Of a DNA stretch of 8,485 bases, positions 1-6,551 are shown one piece after another. Every line of letters starts with the position of its first letter. Position 1 is the first letter of the stretch. The notes beneath the pieces were generated by a model. That model saw only the letters and a program-made list of their open reading frames with translations. It did no database searches and was not told where the DNA came from. The translations under genes and the position numbers were made by a program. This DNA is from Bacillota bacterium (GTDB lineage Bacteria; Bacillota_E; Sulfobacillia; Sulfobacillales; Sulfobacillaceae): positions 1-8,485 of the forward strand of contig JAKAAL010000140.1 in the NCBI GenBank assembly GCA_021802375.1. The letters are read 5' to 3'.

Positions 1-65
1 AGTCCAACGGCCCCCAGCCTTGACGGGCAGTCTCGGGGCCTGATTACCAATCCGACCGATTTTCA

Positions 66-74
66 TGCTATGAT
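66..74 (+). promoter_or_regulatory. Candidate extended -10 promoter of the chaperone operon
   Basis: TGCTATGAT at 66-74 fits an extended -10 box (TGnTATGAT) for the main sigma factor. No good -35 box lies 17 bp upstream, which an extended -10 can tolerate. Transcription would begin near base 81, about 36 bases before the first start codon. TTGACG at 20-25 looks like a -35 box but has no convincing -10 partner at 17 bp. No CIRCE-type inverted repeat is visible in the 116 bases upstream, so HrcA control is not supported. The call rests on motif match alone. Confidence 0.35.
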
Positions 75-116
75 AGGCTATGTCAGTGCATATTGGAGAT
101 GAGTTGAGGACGATTC

Positions 117-689
117 ATGTGGCCATTTAAGAAACTGCCCAGAGAACCCGACGTGGACCCTTCCCCTTCACCCGAGCAATTGTTGGAAGCTATCGCCGCG
201 GTGTCTGATCAACTGGGCAAGTTTATTCGTTGGAGCTACCGTATTCAAAAATCTCAGGCCGACACGTTGGCCAAATTGGAGACTCTGGTAAGCGACGCGA
301 GTACCGCGCGCGGACAAGCTCAGACTGCGGCGGAAACGTCGCTCGGCTATACTGTCCGAGGAATGATGGAGTGGCTGGATGATCTGGACACCTTGTCGGA
401 CTCACGGGGCCAAGGCTTGGTGATTGATAGCGCGTTGCTGAGGCGTTGGTCGCGGCAACTTCTCGACCGATTAGAAGACTTAGGCTATCAAGAGCTAGCG
501 GTGGCAGGCAAACCCTTTGATTCTCGGTTTTGCGAGGCCCTGGGTACAACTGCGATTTGGGAAGGTGAAAATCCGCCCCAGAGTTATGCTGTGGTTTCCG
601 TGCTCCGTCGCGGATTTCGACATAAGGATGGTTTGTTTCGCAAGGCCCAAGTAATTGTTTATAATGGGACTCAAGAATTTTCCCCGTAA
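117..689 (+). CDS. Divergent GrpE-like nucleotide exchange factor
   Basis: This 190-residue protein is most likely the nucleotide exchange factor for the Hsp70 encoded next to it, releasing ADP from the ATPase domain in the cytoplasm. The C-terminal part (about residues 125-185) follows the GrpE beta-domain pattern: GKPFDSRFCEAL at 131-142 corresponds to the family's G-x-P-F-D-x-x-x-H-E-A, with Cys replacing the usual His, and VLRRGF at 162-167 plus FRKAQVIV at 174-181 correspond to the V-L-x-x-G-Y and L-R-x-A-x-V-x-V segments. The N-terminal ~120 residues are predicted helical and polar, matching GrpE's long helices, but are poorly conserved. There is no signal peptide or membrane segment. 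The ATG follows GAGGA at 106-110 with a 6-base spacer. The next gene starts 28 bp downstream with no terminator between, supporting an operon. Sequence divergence makes a dedicated, paralogous GrpE more likely than the housekeeping one. Confidence 0.75.
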   Translation: MWPFKKLPREPDVDPSPSPEQLLEAIAAVSDQLGKFIRWSYRIQKSQADTLAKLETLVSDASTARGQAQTAAETSLGYTVRGMMEWLDDLDTLSDSRGQGLVIDSALLRRWSRQLLDRLEDLGYQELAVAGKPFDSRFCEALGTTAIWEGENPPQSYAVVSVLRRGFRHKDGLFRKAQVIVYNGTQEFSP

Positions 690-717
690 CCTTCAGATAG
701 AAAAGGAATGATCATCG

Positions 718-2637
718 ATGGGAATCGAAGTAGATCCAGAGTCGTTTCGACCGATTGTTGGAATTGACCTGGGCACGACCAACTCTGCCATGGCCTACAT
801 TCGTGATGGGGAGCCTCACATCATCGCATTGCCGAACGGTGACGACCTCTTGCCATCGGTCGTGTTGGTTGAACCTAGTGGGCAAATCCGGGTGGGCCGC
901 GACGCTCGCGATGGCCTATTAGCCATGCCTGATCGAGCCATTGCCGCAGTAAAGCGTCGCATGGGCGAGACCGATCCGATTGTCTTGGGCGACCAACAAT
1001 TTCTTCCCGAAGAGATTTCGGCGTTGATTCTTAAAGAACTTCGCCAACTCTTGGTCCCTCTGTATGGGGATCAGGACATCGAAGCGGTAATCACCGTCCC
1101 TGCCTATTTCAATGACGGCCAACGCCGGGCCACCAAACACGCAGGAGAGTTGGCTGGCTTCGTGGTCGAACGGATTATCAATGAGCCGACGGCCGCCGCC
1201 TTGGCGTACGGCCTCGGTGCCACCACGGAACGCAAACGGATCGTGGTCTATGATCTCGGGGGCGGAACCTTTGACGTATCCGTCCTGACTCTAGACGAAG
1301 GCATATTGGAAGTGCACGCCTCCAATGGGAATCGCCAATTGGGGGGAGAAGACTTCGACTGGTCGTTAGTCGACTGGATGGCAGCGATGATTTTAAAGCA
1401 GTATGGGGTGGACCCTCGCGATGACTTGAGAGCGCGGGCTGTCCTCAAGGATTTGGCCGAACGAGTTAAATGGGTATTGTCTGACGAGGACCAAGCCCCT
1501 ATCGAATCGCCGGTTTTGATGGTCCACGACGGGCAGGCAGTGCGCCTTAGCACCACGATTCGGCGATCGGAATTTGTGCAATTCATCCAACCCCGGCTCG
1601 ATGAAACCTTTGCCCTGCTCGACGACGTTTTACAACAATCTTCCCTCAGCGCCAAAGACATTGATGAAGTGCTGTTGGTTGGTGGATCCACCAAGATTCC
1701 GCGTGTGCACGAGATGATTACCGAGTATTTTGGACGTCCCGCTCGCAGCGAAGTCGATCCCGATTTAGCAGTTGCTCTCGGCGCCGCAGTGCAGGCTGGC
1801 TTAAAGTCTGGGGCCCTATCAGAGTCAGGATTGGTCGCGACAGACGTCGCCCCCTTTTCTATGGGAATCGCCGTCGCCCGTTCCACTGTGCGCGGATTAG
1901 ACCATGGGTATTTTTCGCCGATTATAGCGCGCAACACTACGATACCGTGTACTCGTACCGACACGTTTTACACCACGACAGACTGGCAAACGGCGATTGA
2001 TGTAGAAGTCTACCAAGGCGAACACGAGCGGGTGGCCAAGAACTATCTTTTAGGATCCTTTCGACTGACCGGAATTCCCCCCGCGGTCGTGGGCAGTCAA
2101 CCGGTAGAAGTCACCTTTCGCTACAACCTCAACGGAATTTTAGAGGCAACCGCACGCATCGTCTCTACCAAAAAGTCTCAAACTCTCGTCGTACAAGATG
2201 GCCTCGAACGCCATTCGAAAGAGGCGTTAGCCCAAAGTCGTGCGCGCTTGGAAGCCCTGTGGAATGACGAAGCGGCTGGGCCCGACACTCCTAGCGCGTC
2301 GGACTTGGACTTGGATCTAGACCTTGATTCGGAACTAGCGCACGACCTTCTTGATGCGAGTCCTGCGCTTTCGACCCCATCGAGGGTAGATCATACCCCC
2401 TTGGTTCCCTCCGAACAAGAACCTAGCGTGAATCCGAATATCGAGGACCCTAACTTATCGCTTATCGCCGATTTGAACGCCGTCTTGTTAGAGCTCTTCG
2501 ACCCGGAATTGCGGTCGAAGGTAGTAGCAGCGCTTAACAGACTTCAGAGCGCGCTAGAATCTAAGGATGCCAAGTCCATCGATGAAGCCGTCGACGAAGC
2601 GACCAGCGTTTTGATGGAAGTCGACTTGTTTCTATAA
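718..2637 (+). CDS. Divergent Hsp70 (DnaK-like) chaperone
   Basis: A 639-residue Hsp70 ATPase, a cytoplasmic ATP-driven binder of unfolded polypeptide. The nucleotide-binding domain spans about residues 12-370: phosphate loop [12 protein letters not shown] (14-25), Lys79 in AAVKRRMG (equivalent to E. coli DnaK K70), [11 protein letters not shown] (155-165), phosphate-2 [11 protein letters not shown] (179-189) with Thr184 and Asp186, and adenosine motif [12 protein letters not shown] (319-330). The linker reads [12 protein letters not shown] (372-383) where DnaK has VLLLDVTPLSLG. A beta-sandwich substrate-binding domain follows (about 385-492). The lid is unusual: one helix (494-515), then an acidic low-complexity linker (about 516-578) with a DLDLDLDLD tract at 529-537, then a short helical bundle (580-639). 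The C-terminus is not EEVD. The start follows AAAAGGA at 701-707 with a 10-base spacer; the ATG at 708 is out of frame. Complete, with all ATPase residues present. It is probably a specialised paralog rather than housekeeping DnaK, judging by lid, linker and partners. Confidence 0.9.
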   Translation: MGIEVDPESFRPIVGIDLGTTNSAMAYIRDGEPHIIALPNGDDLLPSVVLVEPSGQIRVGRDARDGLLAMPDRAIAAVKRRMGETDPIVLGDQQFLPEEISALILKELRQLLVPLYGDQDIEAVITVPAYFNDGQRRATKHAGELAGFVVERIINEPTAAALAYGLGATTERKRIVVYDLGGGTFDVSVLTLDEGILEVHASNGNRQLGGEDFDWSLVDWMAAMILKQYGVDPRDDLRARAVLKDLAERVKWVLSDEDQAPIESPVLMVHDGQAVRLSTTIRRSEFVQFIQPRLDETFALLDDVLQQSSLSAKDIDEVLLVGGSTKIPRVHEMITEYFGRPARSEVDPDLAVALGAAVQAGLKSGALSESGLVATDVAPFSMGIAVARSTVRGLDHGYFSPIIARNTTIPCTRTDTFYTTTDWQTAIDVEVYQGEHERVAKNYLLGSFRLTGIPPAVVGSQPVEVTFRYNLNGILEATARIVSTKKSQTLVVQDGLERHSKEALAQSRARLEALWNDEAAGPDTPSASDLDLDLDLDSELAHDLLDASPALSTPSRVDHTPLVPSEQEPSVNPNIEDPNLSLIADLNAVLLELFDPELRSKVVAALNRLQSALESKDAKSIDEAVDEATSVLMEVDLFL

Positions 2638-2704
2638 TTCCCATCGTTGCTGTCACTCGGCAGGCAAAGCCGTCCCCGAATTCGGAGCGCGAAGCATTGT
2701 TCGG

Positions 2705-4024
2705 ATGAGACACGACCATCACAGACTATGGAAAAGAGGGATTCACCTGAGCAACCGTTCAAAGCCCAAAAAGAAGTCGCAAAAGGGCCATTCCCCTCGC
2801 TCCAAGGCCCCATCAAACAAGACGACACGTCCGGTTGCTCAGCCGTCCTCGCATTATGCCACGCTTGGCATCGCTCCCAGTGCGGATGCCGAAACCATTC
2901 GGAGGCGCTACTTAGAACTCGTTCGCCAATTTCCCCCAGAGAGCGATCCCGAAAGCTTCCAGAGGATTCGCCGTGCGTATGAAACCCTCACCGATCCCAA
3001 AGCCCGCCGCCAATATGACAAGGAACGGTTTTACGGGACGACGGTAACCAAACTTGAAATCCAAATCGACAAATTAGAGAACGAAGGCCGCTACCAAGAC
3101 GCAACGAGGCTCTTGCAACAGCTAGTCGATATTGCGCCCACGTCGCAGAGGTGGTCCAGACTCGCCGATGCTTACGAAGGGATGGGTGAGCCAACCAAGT
3201 CCGCCGAAACTTATCAAGCCGCCCTGGATAGCGCCGAAACCGAAGAGGAAAAGGTGCGCCTGATGGTCCGACGGGCACATGAACGCTACGACCGCGACCA
3301 AGACATTATCGTTCAGTTGCTCTATATAGCCGACCAATATCCGAATACGGCACCGCGCCTGATTGCTCCCGATCTGTTTCAGCACTACTACAATATCAGA
3401 GAAACGAAGAAAGGTTCGTCCTATTTTCGCAAGCTGATTTCTAGGCGAAAGTTGTTAACTGTCGAAGAATTTTCGGTCTACCTTGATTGGATGCACGCGC
3501 TTGCCGCCAACGACCTACTCGAAGAATTGGACACGTTATTTCAAACTAAAGTCAAACCCGCCGCGAAAAACGCGGCCGCTGGTCCACACCAACAAGCGAT
3601 CAAGGCGCTACTCGCCGACCGTTTAGACAATGGCGAGCCAGACCGTTCCAACTTTCGATGGAAGGTCATGGTATGCGGTTTGATGAAAACGGTCGATCCC
3701 GATGATGCATCCGCACGGATCCACTGGCGAGCATACGCTGAATTGGCAATGATCACCTCGCAAATGACTCGCTTGATCAACGATCTCTTGATTCCGACCC
3801 CGGTCGTCAAACAAATCTTGGATTGGTATAGTAAAGACTACGCGTTACGATTGATGGACGAAGACGGTTATGCCGATCTGGATGATCGACCTACGATTCG
3901 GCAAACTCTTTCGACCAAGGATGCCATATCACGAATTCAAACGACGTACCCGCGTGTTTATCGCGCCTTTAGTTCGCGACTGTCTTTGTCGACTTTAGAT
4001 CCCGAACGTGAAGATTCAGGCTGA
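2705..4024 (+). CDS. J-domain protein with degenerate HPD motif and TPR-like helical C-terminus
   Basis: The likely co-chaperone of the upstream Hsp70. In 439 residues, an Arg/Lys/Ser-rich N-terminal tail (1-47) precedes a J-domain at about 49-107: HYATLGIAPSADAETIRRRY, then the helix II-III loop RQFPPESDPESF, then RIRRAYETLTDPKARRQYD. The invariant His-Pro-Asp, which stimulates Hsp70 ATPase, is replaced by Pro77-Pro78-Glu79. Residues 117-183 form helix pairs like tetratricopeptide repeats; the remaining ~255 residues are helical and not recognised. There is no Gly/Phe region or zinc finger, so this is a class C (type III) J protein. ATG 2705 has no clear Shine-Dalgarno. An in-frame CTG at 2747 is preceded by AGAGGG (2735-2740) with a 6-base spacer and would give 425 residues, so the true start is uncertain. 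The gene lies 67 bp after the Hsp70 gene without a terminator. The J-domain assignment is firm; whether it activates the Hsp70 is unknown. Confidence 0.8.
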   Translation: MRHDHHRLWKRGIHLSNRSKPKKKSQKGHSPRSKAPSNKTTRPVAQPSSHYATLGIAPSADAETIRRRYLELVRQFPPESDPESFQRIRRAYETLTDPKARRQYDKERFYGTTVTKLEIQIDKLENEGRYQDATRLLQQLVDIAPTSQRWSRLADAYEGMGEPTKSAETYQAALDSAETEEEKVRLMVRRAHERYDRDQDIIVQLLYIADQYPNTAPRLIAPDLFQHYYNIRETKKGSSYFRKLISRRKLLTVEEFSVYLDWMHALAANDLLEELDTLFQTKVKPAAKNAAAGPHQQAIKALLADRLDNGEPDRSNFRWKVMVCGLMKTVDPDDASARIHWRAYAELAMITSQMTRLINDLLIPTPVVKQILDWYSKDYALRLMDEDGYADLDDRPTIRQTLSTKDAISRIQTTYPRVYRAFSSRLSLSTLDPEREDSG

Positions 4025-4106
4025 CATTGGTGCCAAGGACGGGTGAAGAACAGGGCGTGACGACGACCCAGACGCCTGAGCATCCGGTCTAGCAGTGGAG
4101 TAACTA

Positions 4107-4232
4107 TACTGCGCGCGGGTCATAGTTTTCGTTTTTGGGAGAACGCCATTTTTTGGAAAATCCTTATGCACCCACGGCTTGAGACGCCCACAGCCTTGGC
4201 CTCAACCCGTTAAATTTGACCCGCGCGCAGTA
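4107..4232. mobile_element. 126-bp miniature element with TA target duplication
   Basis: A perfect 18-bp inverted repeat pairs 4105-4122 (TATACTGCGCGCGGGTCA) with 4217-4234. Reading the outer TA as a target duplication (4105-4106 and 4233-4234) leaves 16-bp terminal repeats starting TACTGCGCGC, typical of miniature elements moved by IS630/Tc1-type transposases, which insert at TA. The interior has a smaller stem, 4174-4183 with 4201-4210 (9 of 10 pairs). It has no coding capacity. Only one copy is in the window, so mobility is inferred. The repeat differs from the IS630 remnant's ends, so another transposase would be needed. It could instead be a transcribed fold-back structure. Confidence 0.55.
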
Positions 4233-4498
4233 TATTTCGGTATACCAATTTGGTTCGTCCCAGTTCCAGTAGAATGGAACCAAATACAAAAATGCTTCCG
4301 GGCATTCGATGGGCCGCAGGGCCGGTAGGCCTTTTGGCTGTTCCGGAAGTTCATTCGAATCGGGGCGGCGCTGAACTTGGAGGCTATGCAAGCAGTCGCT
4401 CGCCGCAACGCTGAGCGTCGGGGCATCTTGCTTCTCTATCCCAACGGGCAATGACAACCCTCCGTGATGACCCAACGCCACCAGCAGCAGGTGCACCG

Positions 4499-4522
4499 CA
4501 ATGTCGTCAGGTTAAGGATTTT
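4499..4522 (+). repeat. Left terminal inverted repeat of the 512-bp element
   Basis: It reads CAATGTCGTCAGG followed by TTAAGGATTTT, and matches the reverse complement of 4987-5010 at 23 of 24 positions (C instead of T at 4505). Its first 19 bases match 7987-8005 with the same single difference, tying the two elements to one transposase family. Confidence 0.8.
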
Positions 4523-4678
4523 TGCTCATTTGTTCGCGGCGGCTGACGAACCAATGCGCGGTATTGTGGGCTCGGACGAAGTCGCCACCGCCTCCTAGGT
4601 CCGGGAAAAAAGCTGGACCTTTGGGTGTGCTTCCAGGCTCTTACGCACTTTGTGTTATTACTAAATTACCAGACAAGT

Positions 4679-4734
4679 ATAAAGAACAGGAATATGCCGT
4701 AGATTTCCTGTTCTTTATTGTTGACACTACGGCA
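4679..4734 (+). other. Strong hairpin with possible pseudoknot, centre of the 512-bp element
   Basis: A perfect 14-bp stem forms between 4679-4692 (ATAAAGAACAGGAA) and 4705-4718 (TTCCTGTTCTTTAT) around a 12-base loop. The loop contains TGCCGTAG (4695-4702), which is complementary to CTACGGCA just downstream (4727-4734), so the RNA could form an H-type pseudoknot or switch between two pairings. No T-run follows, so it is not a typical rho-independent terminator. TTGACA at 4721-4726 lies between the pairing segments but has no clear -10 box. Function is unknown. Confidence 0.4.
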
Positions 4735-4986
4735 AATACGCAATACCTGTCTATCATCTCTCGACTTTCTGACGGGTTCCCCTAATTTTCCCGAGGAAAT
4801 AATCGCAAACCCACACTATTAGGCGCTATATCGTTACTACGTCAACTCTTAATAACAGAAAGTGCGTAAGAGCCGGAAGATGGCCCGAAGATCCAGTTTT
4901 TTTATCGACGACACGCGCTGAACCGGCGAGATCCGGGGTCCTCATCCCCATCCAATGTTCTCGACAGATAGCAAACTTTTGGTTGT

Positions 4987-5010
4987 AAAATCCTTAACCT
5001 GACAACATTG
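4987..5010 (-). repeat. Right terminal inverted repeat of the 512-bp element
   Basis: It reads AAAATCCTTAACC followed by TGACAACATTG, the reverse complement of 4499-4522 with one mismatch. Read outward to inward on the minus strand, its first 19 bases equal 7987-8005 exactly, so this end is closer than the left arm to the downstream IS4-type element. Confidence 0.8.
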
Positions 5011-5051
5011 AGGTGCGGTTGGACGATATTCCTGCTCAGTAGTGTAGCATA

Positions 5052-5634
5052 TATGGTCGGCATTAAAGATTGATGGTTTAGCCGTCCACTCGACGGTCAA
5101 ATTCGGGACTGATTATTTTTCCCGTTTTCCAGTATCGTGTAGGGAACGATGGCTGGATGGGGGCATATGATGAAAACACCGAAATGATTGGACACCATAG
5201 ATAGAGACCAGGCACTGCAGGAACTCGATGGCGCATTGAATTCCCGCGAGAATGTGCGCTTGCACGAACGCTACCAGGCGGTGAATATGGTCGTGCAGGG
5301 CCATTCCTACCAAACGATCAGCGAGATGGTCAAGCGGTCAATGACCACCATTGGCCGTTATGTGGAGGCGTACCGCCAGGAGGGATTGAGCGGCTTGGCG
5401 ATGATCCGGCCGACAGGTCGGCCGCGGCGCTTGACGGAGGCGCAAGAGCAACAATTATACGACCTGATTGTGGAAAAGACGCCGGCGGACGTAGGCTTTC
5501 CGGCAGAAATGAACTGGCTGGCTCCCCTCTTGCAGGAATGGATCCGCCGCGAGTGGGACCAGTCCTATTCCGATCGCGGGGTTCGAGCCTTGCTGTTACG
5601 GTCCCAAAACAATCAATCTTTAATGCCGACCATA
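5052..5634 (+). mobile_element. IS630-family element with internal deletion
   Basis: Terminal inverted repeats of 28 bp with one mismatch (5052-5079 and 5607-5634), starting TATGGTCGGCATTAAAGATT, bound the element. TA occurs directly outside both ends (5050-5051 and 5635-5636), the target duplication expected for IS630. At 583 bp it is about half a typical IS630 element, because the catalytic DDE half of the transposase is missing; the coding sequence runs straight into the right repeat near 5600-5607. It sits 41 bp right of the 512-bp element. It could move only with a full-length relative supplying transposase. Confidence 0.85.
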
Positions 5635-5637
5635 TAG
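5188..5637 (+). pseudogene. Truncated IS630-family transposase, DNA-binding half only
   Basis: This 149-residue frame carries the N-terminal DNA-binding half of an IS630-type transposase. A helix-turn-helix covers about residues 25-66 (HERYQAVNMVVQGHSYQTIS, then MVKRSMTTIGRYVEAYRQEG), GRPRRL at 77-82 is the linker, and a second winged-helix-like segment covers 83-138 (TEAQEQQLYDLIVEKTPADV, later WIRREWDQSYSDRGVRALLL). The DDE catalytic domain, about 180 residues in full-length relatives, is absent; the last 11 residues are encoded by the right terminal repeat and the stop TAG overlaps the TA duplication. The TTG start directly follows TGA in ATG-ATG-AAA-ACA-CCG-AAA-TGA (5167-5187), which has a GGGGG ribosome-binding stretch upstream. 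So either a nonsense mutation interrupts the original start, or translation restarts at TTG after a short leader. The product could bind the ends without cutting; that is inference. Confidence 0.85.
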
Positions 5638-6260
5638 TACCACAGGAGCGTTGGGGAATGACGCAGATGGAGGAGCGGCAAAACAGGCCCAACCCTTACG
5701 CCGTTTGCGATGACGATGACGAATCAATGCCACTCACCCCGTGTTGGTGTTTTGAATCGTGATCTTGCGGCCCGGTGGGGGTGGCGTGCGAGGTGGGGAC
5801 TTATAGTCCGCGAAGGTTTCTATGAGGATATCCTAAGTGGCGTCATCGAGAAGGGATTCCACGCGTGAGCGCGTGGACGAATCGAGATCGTTTGCGGTCC
5901 ATTGGGGCGCAAGACCACGGTAATTGGTGCGACATTCCGATTCCGCGGGATGGGTGTGGTTGTTTGAGGAAAACCATGGTCTATTCTGACACGCCTAAAA
6001 ACAGGCAATTTTCGTTGGGTACGCGAGGGGCAGAGAAAATAATTACTTATCGTGGTCCGATTTTCCGTATCGTTTCCCTACGCTTGAGAACAAATCTAAA
6101 CTAGGGCGCCTATCGTCAACAAAATAATGACTCGGTGTAACTGAGCCCGCATCACCACCTGGCTGCCAGGCCACAGTCATTCGGTTATTTTCATCTAGAT
6201 TATCATGCCACAAATCTTCGTTGTATGACTTGACTCCTCTGATAGCACAGATGGAAGATA
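5638..6260. other. Non-coding stretch between IS630 remnant and toxin-antitoxin genes
   Basis: I see no convincing gene here. Open frames such as the one at 5865-6104 have no ribosome-binding site or recognisable motif. A perfect 8-bp stem with a TGAG loop lies at 5858-5877 (TCCACGCG/CGCGTGGA) without a T-run. CCTGG-CTG-CCAGG near 6160 is another small stem. The left part (to 5723) is the upstream end of the possible interrupted minus-strand frame. Confidence 0.5.
5658..5762 (+). CDS. Possible 34-residue small protein, unrecognised
   Basis: ATG at 5658 follows AGGAG (5644-5648) with a 9-base spacer, and encodes a 34-residue peptide starting MTQMEERQNRPNPYAV, with a DDDDES run and the C-terminal end PCWCFES. 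I know no match. It begins 22 bases after the IS630 remnant and lies antisense to the possible interrupted minus-strand frame; only one can be real. The ribosome-binding site is the sole support. Confidence 0.15.
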   Translation: MTQMEERQNRPNPYAVCDDDDESMPLTPCWCFES

Positions 6261-6261
6261 G

Positions 6262-6284
6262 TGATACAATGAGCGTGAGGTGAT
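6262..6284 (+). promoter_or_regulatory. Extended -10 promoter and ribosome-binding site of the vapBC pair
   Basis: TGATACAAT at 6262-6270 matches an extended -10 box. GAGGTGAT at 6277-6284 is an 8-base match to the 16S rRNA tail, 6 bases before the ATG at 6291. The leader would be very short. GTGATAC occurs at 6261-6267 and TGATAC again within 6280-6287, giving a direct repeat over the promoter where an antitoxin or toxin-antitoxin complex could bind; such autoregulation is usual in VapBC systems but is not shown here. TTGACT at 6230-6235 is too far upstream (29 bp) to pair with this -10. Confidence 0.5.
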
Positions 6285-6290
6285 ACGTCG

Positions 6291-6551
6291 ATGACCATGT
6301 CGCACGTTGGTCAAAAGGGTCAGGTAGTTCTACCGAAGGAACTTCGCGATGTGATCGGGATTGGTCCAGGTGACCGGGTCATATTTGACGTTCAAGACGG
6401 AAAGGTAGTCCTAACTCCCGTGCCTGCCCGCACCACGTCCGATCTCCTGGGTATTCTTCGGAGGCCCAAGCCGGTGAATGACAAGGAGGCGCGTCAGGAC
6501 TATCAGAACCACTTGGTCGACAAGCTAAAAGAAGGTCAACCTGATGCGTGA
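6291..6551 (+). CDS. vapB: AbrB/MazE-fold antitoxin of a VapBC-type pair
   Basis: The 86-residue antitoxin should neutralise the downstream PIN toxin and bind the shared promoter. Residues 4-46 show the swapped-hairpin AbrB/SpoVT pattern: HVGQKGQVVLPKELRDVIGI, then GPGDRVIF, then DGKVVLTPV. The C-terminal tail (47-86), with DLLGILRRP at about 51-59, is the part expected to thread along the toxin. ATG 6291 has the strong ribosome-binding site; a second in-frame ATG at 6297 is a weaker choice. The stop (6549-6551) lies inside the toxin gene, an 8-bp overlap implying translational coupling. The family assignment is firm; the VapB name follows from the partner. Confidence 0.88.
   Translation: MTMSHVGQKGQVVLPKELRDVIGIGPGDRVIFDVQDGKVVLTPVPARTTSDLLGILRRPKPVNDKEARQDYQNHLVDKLKEGQPDA

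Larger units (their letters stand above)
4499..5010. mobile_element. 512-bp fold-back (MITE-like) element with IS4-type ends
   Basis: The ends are 24-bp inverted repeats with one mismatch, 4499-4522 and 4987-5010, starting CAATGTYGTCAGGTTAAGG. The same sequence begins the IS4-family element at 7987. Flanks 4489-4498 and 5011-5020 share AGGTGC in a 10-bp frame, a plausible decayed target duplication of the size IS4-family elements make. Similarity continues inward: 4606-4660 and 4851-4903 (reverse complement) are related, including 24 bp with one mismatch (4636-4659 with 4851-4874), and the right arm resembles 8093-8121. Both ends are therefore versions of one left end. No transposase frame survives; the central ~190 bp is unrelated sequence with a strong hairpin. 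It would need an IS4-family transposase acting in trans. Confidence 0.75.
3958..5723 (-). pseudogene. Possible minus-strand gene interrupted by three mobile elements
   Basis: A minus-strand frame with no recognised family is open from 4496 down to 4164. Removing the 126-bp element with one TA, the 512-bp element with one 10-bp duplication and the IS630 remnant with one TA joins plus-strand blocks 5637-5723, 5011-5051, 4235-4488 and 3958-4106. The result is a single 177-codon frame (176 residues plus TAA at 3958-3960) with no internal stop. It includes PHLLLVALGHHGGL and PFYWNWDEPNWYTEI, and is bounded upstream by TGA at 5724-5726. It has no clear ATG, and its end overlaps the J-protein gene antisense by 67 bp. 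The open junctions suggest an old gene later interrupted, but chance is possible and no function can be given. The 10-bp duplication is imperfect, and the reading frame depends on it. Confidence 0.25.

Noticed and set aside
1248..1964. 238-codon minus-strand open frame inside the Hsp70 gene
   Set aside because: It is antisense to the ATPase domain, is Ser/Arg-rich as expected from reversed coding DNA, and shows no motif.
2647..2982. 111-codon + frame overlapping the start of the J-protein gene
   Set aside because: It is out of frame with the clear J-domain and has no recognisable content.
4051..4078. Hairpin after the J-protein gene as operon terminator
   Set aside because: The stem (CAGGGCGT with ACGCCTG) is short, has a bulge and a 13-base loop, and no T-run follows.
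4721..4749. TTGACA as a promoter -35 box within the 512-bp element
   Set aside because: No acceptable -10 hexamer lies 16-18 bp downstream, and no gene follows it.
5865..6104. 79-codon + frame between the IS630 remnant and vapB
   Set aside because: There is no ribosome-binding site, composition is not protein-like, and it begins within a hairpin.
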